NCBI GenBank assembly: GCA_011009095.1
Contig: VTPC01090708.1
Location: 155,456-219,455 of the forward strand
Direction: 5' to 3'
DNA length: 64,000 nucleotides
DNA from: Ignelater luminosus
Lineage: Eukaryota; Arthropoda; Insecta; Coleoptera; Elateridae
Part shown: piece by piece, positions 58,101-64,000 of the stretch
Numbering within the stretch: the first letter of the stretch is position 1
How the letters are laid out: each line of letters opens with the position of its first letter
Notes under the pieces: generated by a model
Told to the model about the DNA's origin: nothing
What the model saw: only the letters and a program-made list of their open reading frames with translations
Database searches by the model: none
Position numbers and translations under genes: made by a program

Positions 58101-61100
58101 GCCTCTGGAAAATTCTATATTAATTTCCATGGCTGAAGAGACGTTAAAATTCTCTATTAGTAACTGCTCTTTCGAACCAGAAATAACCTTGCAAAGTTAT
58201 AAAGTCAGCAATGTCTTGAATCGATTTAATATCTTGGCATAATAGGAATTAGTAGATACGTTAGTTGTAGTTCGATGTGAACTATTTTCTTTCTGATGGA
58301 TTGTGATTCATAGATTTCTAGATGGGAAACTCCCAATAAATAGCTTAGCCTGTTTAAATCATTTCCTATGCTTTTCGTTTTTTATAGTTACAGTTGCCAT
58401 TGATTTCAAAAACCAAGTTTCAAAGTTAGACAAGTGGCCATCAACCTCGTTGTTGTCGGAATTGCTGCAGTCTTGAATTTAGCACAGTGCAGTGCCATGG
58501 TATTGTCAGGGGCCAAGCGGGATGATAAATGTTATTTCCTGCCGTGTTGTTAAAGATTCAGGACTGGCGAAACTACTGGTTTTCTAAGAAACCGCCTCAG
58601 GCATCAGCTCCAACATAGGAAATGAAGGGCGCCACTTCAAAAATTTGTCTCACCTCGTTTTCTTTGCGCCAGCCCTGGTTAAGATTAGGTCTTGGTTTAT
58701 AACTTTCGCATTCGAAAATGTATTTGTCTTTGAATAACTCGAAAGCTGCAACCTTACAAACGTGAGATTATATTTTGGGAAAACGTCTAAGGAGACAGGC
58801 GCAATTTAAGAAGAAGGGTTATCGAAAGAAATGAGAATGGCAAATATCTAGTTGACTCTTTACATATATAAATAAACTATAGCGCGAGAAAATGAAATCC
58901 AATAGTATACTTCATATATGGATTTTTGAAAGACAGTACTTTAAGATGATTCAAAGTTTTTGTAAGCAAAACGATCTTAAGCTCGTTGTTAGGAGATGTA
59001 TGTAACGATTGGTAAGATTTTACAATAATTTTCATTAGCGCATTACAGACCATAAACAAGACCACGCCTTGGCCTAGCCTACTAACATAAAAGCTAACAA
59101 TAGGCTTCACATATGAAAATTCCATAGGACGTTGTGCAACATTCGATTTGAACGTGCCCTACAATAGAAAGGTAGGTTCTCTTTCTCTCTCATAGCTGTT
59201 GCATTAACAGGAGCTCCACTGACCACTATATTACGTAAATAGTTTGTTTCCAAGCCAAGATTTAAATTCTGATGTTATTAACAACTTGATAAGAATAATT
59301 TATGGCAATTGCGTTATATTATTTATTTTTTTGACTATTGATAATTATCTCCCTTTCCAATTCGTTATTATTATTATTGTGCCTTTTTTGCTTAATATCT
59401 AAATGTTTATCTAAATGATTGATTTAGAATAAGTAAATACAGTACTATATAATAAATTAGTGTTAAGTAGGGACTGTAAAAGCACCAAACATGGATAATG
59501 ATTTAATGTTTGCGATAGGAGAATTTATATTTCCCATTGCGTGACCCAACTAGGTTGTTATTCAATACCTCTGGCAAGGCTAAATGAAAATGGGTGAAAA
59601 TTATTGTATCCCGTATGTAAATGAAGATGATAATGGAAATTGATTAATTAAATTTCAACGCCAAAAGCTTGTTTACGTTAGAAGAGTCTATAAACTTGCA
59701 CCACCTATCTTAGAGTTTGAAACTTCACTCCTGCGGGATCGTAATCCTTCTTAGAATTTTCTACTGTGTGCTGCTTGTTTAAGTTTTATTTTTAAATGAG
59801 AAAAAACTCAATTATTCCTTGCGAGAAAGTTAAATCTTTTATTAAGGAAACAAGAAACAAAGTTAATTTGAATTACATCAAAAAGAAAAATAATTTTATT
59901 CAGAAATTGAGACTCTTGTCAGAGGCCCAGAAAAATGAATTATGTACTTTATAAAACAGAAACAGTTTTCATCTGTAGCAAAGTAAACAAAACAGAACGA
60001 GCTTTTGCGTCAAAACTTGGAGCACTGGAAAAATGAAGTGGAAATCTCCTGAATGAATATTTCTCTTTTTATCTTTCACTCTTTTTGAATGGATTACAGA
60101 TACGTGGACAATTGTTGTTTTTAATCTAAAAATAAATTGGAATATTCCTCTTTTTCGTTTTCAGGTTGTTTGTATATTTTTATATACTTTTTTTTATCAA
60201 AGATAAGATTTTCAAAACGAGTTTTGATAAATGAGTTTTTGATTTATTCAGACACGTTTGATTTCTGAAGGATAAATATTATCTTCAATTGTCTACGTTT
60301 TGTTTGACGTCACAGACAACAAAATCGATTTCATTTATACTAGACCTCTGTGTAATTCTCTCACGCGATTTCGATTATTTCAAAAAAAGCCTTAATCAAT
60401 TTAATGGAAAAAAGAAATAGCGGCACACAACAAAAAAATTAATTTGTTACGTAAAAATCTTTATTAAACCTACCTGCACTTACAAATTACTACTACTAGT
60501 TCAAACGACTTAATTGAAACAAGCGAAAGTTAAGCATTTGAATTTTAACCCTCACAAAGACTTATAGGTTTAATTTTACGCCTCTTTAATTTTCCTTATA
60601 ATCATCATCATTCGGAAGCTTAACTAGATAGAAACTTAATCCTTTGTTTCGTTCCTTTGTACTTGACTGTTCTTTAAGTTAGTACCGACGTTATTAAACA
60701 AACAGGAAACATTTAGCGTGATAAAATTCAAATTTCTCATCTAGAACGGACATATCTAACGGCCATTTTGTCGGAACAATCTCCGGTTTTTACTTAAATT
60801 ACATTCGAGGCTAATCGAGAAGCAATCGCGCACACAAAACCTCAAAATCGCGCTCCTCTTTAATCTTAACAATCTCTGACGTTTCTCTAGCAGAAAAATG
60901 CTGGATTTGTTCGAACCTTTCCATTGGGAAAATGCTTGTTTGACAGACACTCGAAATAATAAAAGGTGATTTGAAAAATATTTTCGGGTGAGCAATAAGA
61001 AAAATAAGTCTAAATTTAGCTTGTTTTGAAGATATAAGGAATATTCTGAAGATTTATTATGTGAAATATTTACATTGTACTTTGCTATTGCTAAACATTT

Positions 61101-62144
61101 ATTCTGTTTTATAAATTTTTTTCAATTTAAAGTTGGTAATCCACTTTCGTAATGAAAATTAAGAAAGTTCTGTAAACCTGTTTTATTTTATTTGAAACTA
61201 AATGCGTGGGATGTGTAAGACGCTCGCCAGTAAATGGAGAAGAAATTAAAGTTAACTTAAAACAGAATAAACAAATAATTTAAAACTCACTCAAAGCCTT
61301 GTGTAAGAAAATTGATTTTATATCAAGTAGACTAAATTATTTAAAAGCAAAATTTAAATTTCCTTACAACCACTAATTATTTTTTGGTTCCCCACAACGT
61401 GGGGCACAGATTGTAGATGATTTAGTATTTTTTATAATGAGTAAATCAGAATAAATTTCGAAATAGATTTTCAGATTTTCTTTATTTGTCAAACCACATT
61501 TAATTAATATTAGTAAGAATTACTACTAGTTTTCGAGTATTTCAAGTTTTAGAAGCCTTTGTAGTGTGGTTCACAAGTTCCATTTTGGCTATTTTTTGCC
61601 TAACTTTACCAAAAATTATGATGGAGGTGTCGTTCGATTCGGAATGGCATTTAGACACTTTTCGAACATTTCAAAGTCGCGCGCAAAAAAATTGCAAAAG
61701 TTATAAACAAATTCGTAAAAAACAAAAAAGGGGTTTCGTTTTTTGCAAATATCTCGGAGAATATTGCAAATATCCGAAATCAAAAAAAAAGATTGATTGT
61801 TTATTAAGAATCAAACGGATGTATTTTAAAAATTTGAGTACGGTGTAACCAAATATAAAAGAGATAAATTATCAATTTATGATAAAACAGAAACGTGTGC
61901 ATTATTTTAACAAAATCATTTCAAACATAAAAGTTACCTAATTTGTGTCTTTGAGGTGGTCCGGATGTAGATGGTAAGGGTGGAGAAGGTACGGGCCTGG
62001 AAGAAACGGGAGGACAGGCATCGTCACAACAGCTCATACCTCCAACGGCTCCCCACAACCATTTTTTGTTGACGTACAGCAGGAAAACTAAAACAAGGGC
62101 CCCAAAACCTGCTACAGCTCCTAGCAATGTTCCTCCGCTGGCTC
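24926..62144 (-). CDS. Syt14: Synaptotagmin-14-like gene (Syt14/Syt16 type)
   Basis: Membrane-anchored tandem-C2 protein of the calcium-independent Syt14/16 branch, implicated in vesicle trafficking (family knowledge). Exons, in transcription order: 62144-61938 (transmembrane), 37061-36797, 36733-36619, 36559-36356, 36298-36032 (C2A), 35970-35807, 35744-35603, 25126-24926 (C2B and stop). Every junction is GT-AG and the phases agree, giving about 520 residues after a missing first exon. C2A contains LPSKKQKHKTKI and LRLYGCERMRRERLIGEA; C2B contains GLSYNATTGRLSVEV, RRGQPNPLFKETFIFQ, SLGLNSSGAEELAHW and RWHVL. The aspartates that bind calcium in other synaptotagmins are largely absent, as is usual here. 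The 24.9 kb and 10.5 kb introns hold most of the mobile DNA in the window; the others are 57-63 bp. Confidence 0.9.
25127..25773. other. Syt14-like intron sequence, nothing recognised
   Basis: No element ends or coding blocks were seen. CTCTAAACACTCGTAGACATTAAAC-like text occurs twice (about 25390-25420 and 25605-25635), suggesting a short diverged duplication. Confidence 0.4.
25774..28316 (-). mobile_element. Tc1/mariner-superfamily element with about 210 bp TIRs
   Basis: TACAGGGTGAGTCAAGATTC at the left is mirrored at 28297-28316. The arms stay alignable for about 210 bp (25774-25984 and 28108-28316), including CCGAAAGCGAAGC and ACAAGTAACTTGAAAT. TA flanks both ends. The interior carries a decayed minus-strand transposase (28033-27010) and about 1 kb of unexplained sequence (25985-27000), with a CACCCTGTATAT word at about 26350 that hints at another nested end. 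Confidence 0.8.
27010..28033 (-). pseudogene. transposase pseudogene of the long-TIR element
   Basis: The N-terminus MARYTNREYVDMLKVLGACN with a helix-turn-helix (28033-27812) is followed by an HTH/linker block with SIRxxLxxxxL-type spacing and LLRVNYC...VLFTDEA, which carries the first catalytic Asp (27793-27509). The last block is WIGRGGPIMWPPWSPDLTP (about 27170-27240), carrying the third. Stops and frame changes interrupt it. It belongs to the same broad family as the transposase fragment at 2658-2906. Confidence 0.7.
28940..29760 (+). pseudogene. mariner transposase remnant, 5' and middle part
   Basis: Recognisable pieces: GRPTFDDDVREGRPRTSVV (about 29140-29200), YVTYSEIEGSFGVAAKQIHI with LHDHLNVRRLCSRWIPHNLT (about 29248-29370), LTDDETWICSYEPETKQQS (about 29458-29515) and SPDLSPNDFF (about 29700-29730). 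It has several frame changes and a deletion between the last two blocks. Confidence 0.75.
29945..30135 (+). pseudogene. mariner transposase C-terminal fragment
   Basis: KNKMRGKRFSSPEEAVEAF (about 29950-30010) and, one frame over, SEWRKCFEDCFYRMQKCIDV (about 30032-30090) match the mariner C-terminus. The 185 bp gap and different frame mean it may be a second copy, not the continuation of 28940-29760. Confidence 0.65.
30506..31369. other. Syt14-like intron sequence, nothing recognised
   Basis: No coding or repeat signal was supported. Confidence 0.4.
31370..34430 (+). mobile_element. RTE-like LINE, nearly full length but broken
   Basis: A 5' leader (31370-31560) includes AGTGCCAGTCCCAAGCCCGG. 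The APE endonuclease runs from about 31562 to 32290: GCWNIQDIRTKEVEIFKEL, KIISIYAPTDD, ILLGDFNARVEK, and RSDHYLLKISC. The reverse transcriptase runs from about 32780 to 33890: FVDLKKRKR (damaged Asp block) and MLFADDQDVLAEDMEM with intact FADD, then YDYLGVLLTKD. The C-terminal tail (34033-34302) has LSWYGHMKRMKDHRLPKR and GRPRTRWKDGIE, typical of the clade. Multiple stops and frameshifts make it dead. A (TA)n run sits at 33510-33528. Confidence 0.85.
34549..35104. repeat. 0.55 kb MITE with about 55 bp TIRs
   Basis: TACAGGGTGTATTATTTCAG at the left is mirrored at 35083-35104, and matching continues through AGAGAATAT and further with mismatches. TA flanks each end. There is no coding inside, so it is a non-autonomous Tc1/mariner-type element. 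Confidence 0.8.
35603..37061 (-). CDS. Syt14: Syt14-like exon cluster: linker, C2A and start of C2B
   Basis: Six exons separated by introns of 57-63 bp. The first two encode a Ser/Thr-rich cytoplasmic linker (YSFDVGGDSSSESEMGG and following). The next two encode C2A, beginning GHLEIALLYDAP. The last two begin C2B (PELLLGLSYN). The conserved tight block contrasts with the two very long introns around it. Confidence 0.92.
38103..39397 (+). mobile_element. mariner (DD34D), full length with one stop
   Basis: 1295 bp with inverted ends ACACATGGGCTGAAAAGTCC and TA duplication (38101-38102, 39398-39399). It is inserted inside the pogo-like element in the same orientation. Confidence 0.93.
38282..39331 (+). 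pseudogene. mariner transposase, single TGA in an otherwise full frame
   Basis: ATG at 38282 to TAA at 39331, 350 codons including the stop, the usual mariner length. A paired helix-turn-helix region (YGDSAPSETTIKRW, LRELADIVKISKERV) precedes the catalytic core: VTMDETWIHH, FHQDNAPCH and YSPDLAPSDYWLF. I count 34 residues between the last two aspartates. The only visible lesion is a TGA at 38885-38887 in SVF-stop-DVRG, where mariners have tryptophan (VFWD), so TGG to TGA is likely. Confidence 0.92.
42025..43717. other. Syt14-like intron sequence, nothing recognised
   Basis: No coding block or element end was supported. An ATCGATAAATCGAT palindrome lies at about 42030. A 61-codon open frame at 43309 has no family features. 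Confidence 0.4.
43749..45041 (+). mobile_element. second mariner (DD34D), full length with one stop
   Basis: 1293 bp with ends CGAGGGTGGTCTGAAAAG and its inverse, and TA duplication (43747-43748, 45042-45043). It is inserted in the left terminal region of the DUF7869-like element. Confidence 0.93.
43927..44976 (+). pseudogene. mariner transposase, single TGA
   Basis: 350 codons from ATG 43927 to TAA 44976, the same length as the copy at 38282 but clearly diverged from it. It has YGDSAPSFTTVKFW and REIAEVKNMSKERV, then ITVDET followed by TGA (44407-44409) and IHHY; mariners have WIHH, so tryptophan became a stop. FHQDNALSH and YSPDLAPSDFFLF carry the other catalytic aspartates. No other lesion was seen. 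Confidence 0.92.
45373..48572 (-). pseudogene. DUF7869-like protein gene of the TIR element, broken
   Basis: ATG at 48572. Blocks in order: N-terminal low-complexity part (MAIPIFEVSESFG...), KPFANKAVF/VCFKAF, SHYSRPKNPDRLYLPETLSI (about 48000-48060), FGLPRSDTCSVCDRL (CxxC, about 47880-47915), SFDYMQNLPLPH (about 47690), WYYVFGVHDLGTGEATIFAY (about 47180-47240), QNKNYVMVRFLYFLVHG, SHRGHSRLPNDQDFSLIEAK (about 46910-46990), then after the LINE SARENPSPFNLVKVEQS and a tail rich in Asp/Asn. The order matches a multicopy insect family that I recall as DUF7869; its biochemical role is unknown. About 390 bp between 47270 and 47660 behaves like a GT-AG intron. Lesions: frame changes at 7-base A/T runs (about 47998 and 45720), a shift near 48315, and a small deletion near 47060. 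Confidence 0.7.
45810..46868 (+). mobile_element. 5'-truncated jockey-like LINE with 12 bp target duplication
   Basis: TCTAGCAGATAA occurs at both edges (45798-45809 and 46869-46880). The insert starts in the thumb region of a reverse transcriptase: LHTYKTFIRPVIDYRFTCF (about 45930-45985), INRLRTKEKAICRRILGLD and GIPPIDARLEFLRDRFV, with stop at 46327. It is followed by about 0.5 kb of C-rich 3' UTR and a short CTGT repeat at the 3' edge. Removing it rejoins the minus-strand gene at SAR|ENPSPF. Confidence 0.9.
48870..51480 (-). mobile_element. Mutator-like transposase with YqaJ-type region, decayed
   Basis: Minus-strand blocks in order: DDAVLGIMTIDSGFFHLEQL (about 51330-51390), TPMITVIADGSWSKRSYRNN (about 51115-51180), FYIVCKMAEKKN and WSGTSSSMEADIVAEG (about 50920-51030), KIECKNHLLRNYSKKI (about 50740-50790), then after a gap of about 800 bp a linker-helix region (49896-49399), AASPDGLLGDQGLIEIKRPW with ARNMTPEKD (about 49160-49250), and YYLPPEIIDSRKTRNM (about 48905-48960). 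GLIEIKxPW belongs to the YqaJ nuclease fold. Together this is the Mutator-domain plus YqaJ architecture seen in insect multicopy proteins. Frames are broken in many places; no TIRs were found. Confidence 0.75.
49920..50690. other. unexplained segment inside the Mutator-like relic
   Basis: About 0.8 kb separates the two halves of the Mutator-like frame. It holds an 87-codon plus-strand open frame (50247-50510) without recognisable motifs. It could be an insertion or simply a decayed part. Confidence 0.35.
51588..52160 (+). other. 190-codon open frame, unrecognised
   Basis: Longer than expected by chance in this AT-rich sequence. The predicted product is mixed hydrophobic and basic (EDTTPLRKAAADFQLRK, then hydrophobic text, then GRKAPKPGPSPTLELVKSG). 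I recognise no domain and the opposite strand gives nothing better. It may be part of a decayed retroelement. Confidence 0.3.
52161..53925. other. Syt14-like intron; possible LTR remnant
   Basis: Mostly unremarkable AT-rich sequence. At 53427-53437, TGGCGCCCTTC, just after GTCA, resembles an LTR end plus primer-binding site. Two TIR or LTR partners were looked for and not found. A 15-base inverted match (TGGCGCCCTTCATTT) lies at 58620-58634. Confidence 0.3.
53926..54350 (+). mobile_element. jockey-like LINE scrap
   Basis: LADDTAHV (about 53955) followed about 240 bp later by AYKTVVIPSIDYRF (about 54185-54230), the latter parallel to TYKTFIRPVIDYRF in the LINE at 45810-46868. Both are reverse-transcriptase landmarks on the plus strand; the frame is broken. 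Confidence 0.55.
55435..56739 (-). mobile_element. intact mariner-family element (DD41D-like spacing)
   Basis: 1305 bp with TIRs AAGGGTTTTCCAATAAGAGG extending to about 30 identical bases at both ends, and TA duplication (55433-55434, 56740-56741). It carries one uninterrupted transposase gene on the minus strand. Perfect ends, a clean duplication and an open gene point to a young copy. Confidence 0.95.
55540..56625 (-). CDS. mariner-family transposase, intact, 361 aa
   Basis: Cut-and-paste DNA transposase. ATG at 56625, TAA at 55540, no lesion. Residues 1-110 form two helix-turn-helix domains (LAETVRKTRTFLG; SLKLAIPQTSLHRILHKDLG). The DDE core follows: LSDEAHFHLGGFVNKQN (first Asp, about residue 158), NVYFQQDGATCHTS (second) and WPPRSCDLTPCDFFLWGHVK (third). 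I count 41 residues between the second Asp and that of TPCD, so the spacing is DD41D-like; the Asp of SCD would give 36. The C-terminus ends GGHLPDVIFHY. It is oriented opposite to the host LINE and the same way as Syt14. Confidence 0.93.
   Translation of the reverse strand: MERYTLQKRIEIIKIHYKNGENLAETVRKTRTFLGHREAPCRTAIQKLVKKFELLGQVSDVKNKTRARRSRTAENIAVVAESVKENPGLSIPRRSLKLAIPQTSLHRILHKDLGLKAYKVQLTQELKPADHQQRRVFADWVVEMHENDPEFHRKIILSDEAHFHLGGFVNKQNCRIWGSENPRVIVEKSLYPQRVTVWCGLWSGGVIGPYFFENEAGATVTVTGLRYREMINDFLWPELDGIDLDNVYFQQDGATCHTSNETIDLLRKKFPDRVISPRGDHNWPPRSCDLTPCDFFLWGHVKEKVYANSPASIQDLKDGIREAIEDIGQPLCDLVMENFMKRILSCKRGRGGHLPDVIFHY
57875..61937. other. Syt14-like intron sequence, nothing recognised
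   Basis: Four kilobases of AT-rich sequence without recognisable exons or transposase blocks. Short open frames at 58877-59125 and 61564-61848 have no family features. The one oddity is the 15-base inverted match at 58620-58634 to 53427-53441. Confidence 0.4.
61938..62144 (-). CDS. Syt14: Syt14-like transmembrane exon
   Basis: A 207 bp exon between TTGCAG and GTAACT. It encodes GASGGTLLGAVAGFGALVLV, running into FLLYVNKK (one membrane span followed by positive charge), then a cysteine-containing loop (MSCCDDACPP) and a proline-rich linker. It starts with the last two bases of a codon and ends one base into the next; the exon at 37061 supplies exactly the two missing bases (G+TG). Linking it to Syt14 rests on this phase match, strand and topology. 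The first exon, with the ATG, was not found. Confidence 0.7.
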
Positions 62145-64000
62145 CTGCAACAAAAAAGAAAAACACATTAATTATAGAATTGTAGTGTAATATTTTTTCT
62201 GTCCTCCAGCCCCGACTCAATTAGGCACGTAATGACTATCTTGTATTTGTGCTTTTTTAGTAAATCATCTTATATAAATACTTTTTTAAGACCAGGCTGA
62301 GTTCATTAAATTTACATTTTTCCAAGTTATAATATCAGTTTTCGTGGAAAATTAAAATGTTATTACCCTCTGTTTAATTAAGTTTTTGTTACATTTAACA
62401 CAGTAAAACTAAAAATATGCCGCACAATTTTTAGAGCTAAATATAGCAGTTGGGTAACCCACAAATTAATTGCAATTTAAGAAGGAACATATTTTATTAA
62501 GATTTGGGTGAAATATAATACAAGAACTGTTAACATAAATATTATGAATGAGAGAATAAATTTAGAAAGCCTTCATACGCCCACGTTCGTCATAATATTA
62601 GGTACCAAATTTCCCACAACAAATAATTCTCAACTTTCCTCATTTTATAATCTTGACAATGAATAGAATTTCTTAACTTTTAATCACCTCCGGTGTTGTA
62701 TACCAAAAGCTAACGCTCCTACGTAAACTAAAACGAGTTCATTTCTGTGTGTAAGTCATATTTCCTTTTACACGAATATGAATCTTCAAATTAGGAAAAC
62801 ATAAACAAGCAAGAAACAGCGTTAGAAAACGTTTTATTTTTTATTTTCTTTCCAACATTTTTTTTTGTTTTCGTTTGGAAATGTCTATGTTACAGACCAA
62901 CGAGCATTATTTTCTTTATTTTTCTTTTATAAACGCAGTTTCTGCCTTTCGGCGGATTCCGACAATTCGCAGTTTATTTCCACTCAGGGTAGGATTATCA
63001 AGAGACTCTGGTGAATTGCTTCTGTTGCGATAGCAGGTTTGCTACATGTTTTCCATAAAAAAAGAAATAAGAAATGTGAGAACATGAGAGTTTGTATTTT
63101 ACGCTTTTAAAATGAACTACCTAATAAAAATTGTGTTTATCTTACACGAATTTGAAAACTGGAAAACAACAATATTATATTGCGATAAAGTCAACAAATA
63201 ATGTAACAGACAGAGACAATCTTATGTTTAATGGAATATTTATTTACAAAATAAGCACATCATTATTCAATGTAAACTTGTATAACTAACAGCAGATGTT
63301 TGCTAACAAACAAGTTAGTTCTACTACGTTTGAGATGTGGTAACCCAGAACCAGTAGACCGACTGCACAGTGTTCTTAAAGTTAGCAGACAAACTTCATT
63401 AAGAATCAATCAGTTGATCTCGTTGTAACAATAACATCTTATGAATAAAGATATCTATAATATCGGCATATAATTGCAGTCTACTAGTATTTTATTTGTT
63501 TTTAAATGTTTAATTTCCATTCCTATCTTTTTCATCTGGAGATTTCACTTTGAGAAATTAATTTCAGTTTGGCTTAACTCTCTGACACTCAAATTGTGAA
63601 ACAGTGAATGAGAAACAACAGATTAACAACCAATTCAAAACAGGGAAGTTACGAGACACTCAAGTTTCCTAAATTAGTCTCAGTTATGGCAATTTCCATA
63701 ATTACTTTATGAACGCCAACCATTCACCTTGATACTTAAAAGTAACCTACCGCAATCGAAGAAGCTCGTGCTTGTGCTTTTTGGCAGAATTCAAAAAGTC
63801 CGATTGTTCAAAAAAACTCCAATTTAGAGAGAAAGTTTAATCAGTACAAAACCTGAAAAATCCAACTGGTTCTAAAGAACAGATCAGCTGAAAGATCCAA
63901 TATAAGGTCGAAAATGTGAAAACCTTTAAATGTAAGGCCCAGTCCAGTTCGAACAGGAACTTCAACTCTACTTGAAAACTATCGACATCATCAACATAAA
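62145..64000. other. Syt14-like upstream intron, nothing recognised
   Basis: Lies upstream of the transmembrane exon on the minus strand. The missing first coding exon was not found and probably lies beyond the right edge. Confidence 0.4.

Noticed and set aside
60756..60995. 79-codon minus-strand open frame considered as a missing Syt14 exon
   Set aside because: It lies downstream of the TM exon on the minus strand, has no clear acceptor and donor in phase, and the TM exon already matches the next exon in phase.
61564..61848. 94-codon plus-strand open frame near the Syt14-like TM exon
   Set aside because: Basic, low-complexity product without motifs, in an intron of a minus-strand gene; no supporting splice or promoter signal.
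1..64000. CRISPR arrays, operons, bacterial promoters and tRNA or rRNA genes
   Set aside because: The window is eukaryotic with spliced genes. I saw no regularly spaced direct repeats, and no cloverleaf or rRNA core that I could support.

Overview
This is a 64 kb eukaryotic window, AT-rich and full of spliced genes and transposons, most likely from an insect. A beetle would fit: most introns are tiny (54-63 bp), while a few are huge and packed with mariner, RTE/jockey-like, hAT, pogo and Mutator copies. That placement is inference, because no species marker was found.

Four host genes are supported. (1) Positions 1-14531, plus strand: the 3' half of ZFYVE26 (spastizin). It has 11 exons whose reading phases all fit, a FYVE zinc finger and the conserved C-terminus; the gene enters from the left edge. 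(2) 15769-16202, minus strand: a two-exon homologue of human C14orf119. (3) 17027-17332, plus strand: NDUFS5, a twin-CX9C subunit of respiratory complex I, head-to-head with gene 2. (4) 24926-62144, minus strand: a synaptotagmin-14-like gene. Its transmembrane exon (61938-62144) is separated by a 24.9 kb intron from a tight block of six exons (35603-37061), and a 10.5 kb intron separates that block from the last exon (24926-25126). All splice phases agree.

Almost everything else is mobile DNA in introns or between genes. ZFYVE26 introns hold a jockey-like LINE scrap, an RTE-like LINE broken by a 748 bp long-TIR element, a DD37E Tc1-like element and a hAT element. Between NDUFS5 and Syt14 lie a GC-rich TCGGGCC repeat and a pogo/Tigger relic. 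The 10.5 kb Syt14 intron holds an element with 210 bp TIRs, a second pair of long inverted arms enclosing dead mariner pieces, an RTE-like LINE and a 0.55 kb MITE. The 24.9 kb intron holds a 4.7 kb pogo-like element with a mariner inside; a TIR element encoding a DUF7869-like protein, with a second mariner and a 5'-truncated LINE inside it; a Mutator-like transposase with a YqaJ-type nuclease region; and an R/RTE-like LINE split by an intact mariner-family element.

The most notable item is the 43718-48631 element. A minus-strand, probably spliced gene of an uncharacterised insect multicopy family lies between matching GAGGAGCTTCTAGC termini, which suggests the family is the transposase of a poorly described DNA transposon type. 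The best candidate for a still-active element is the 1305 bp mariner-family copy at 55435-56739.
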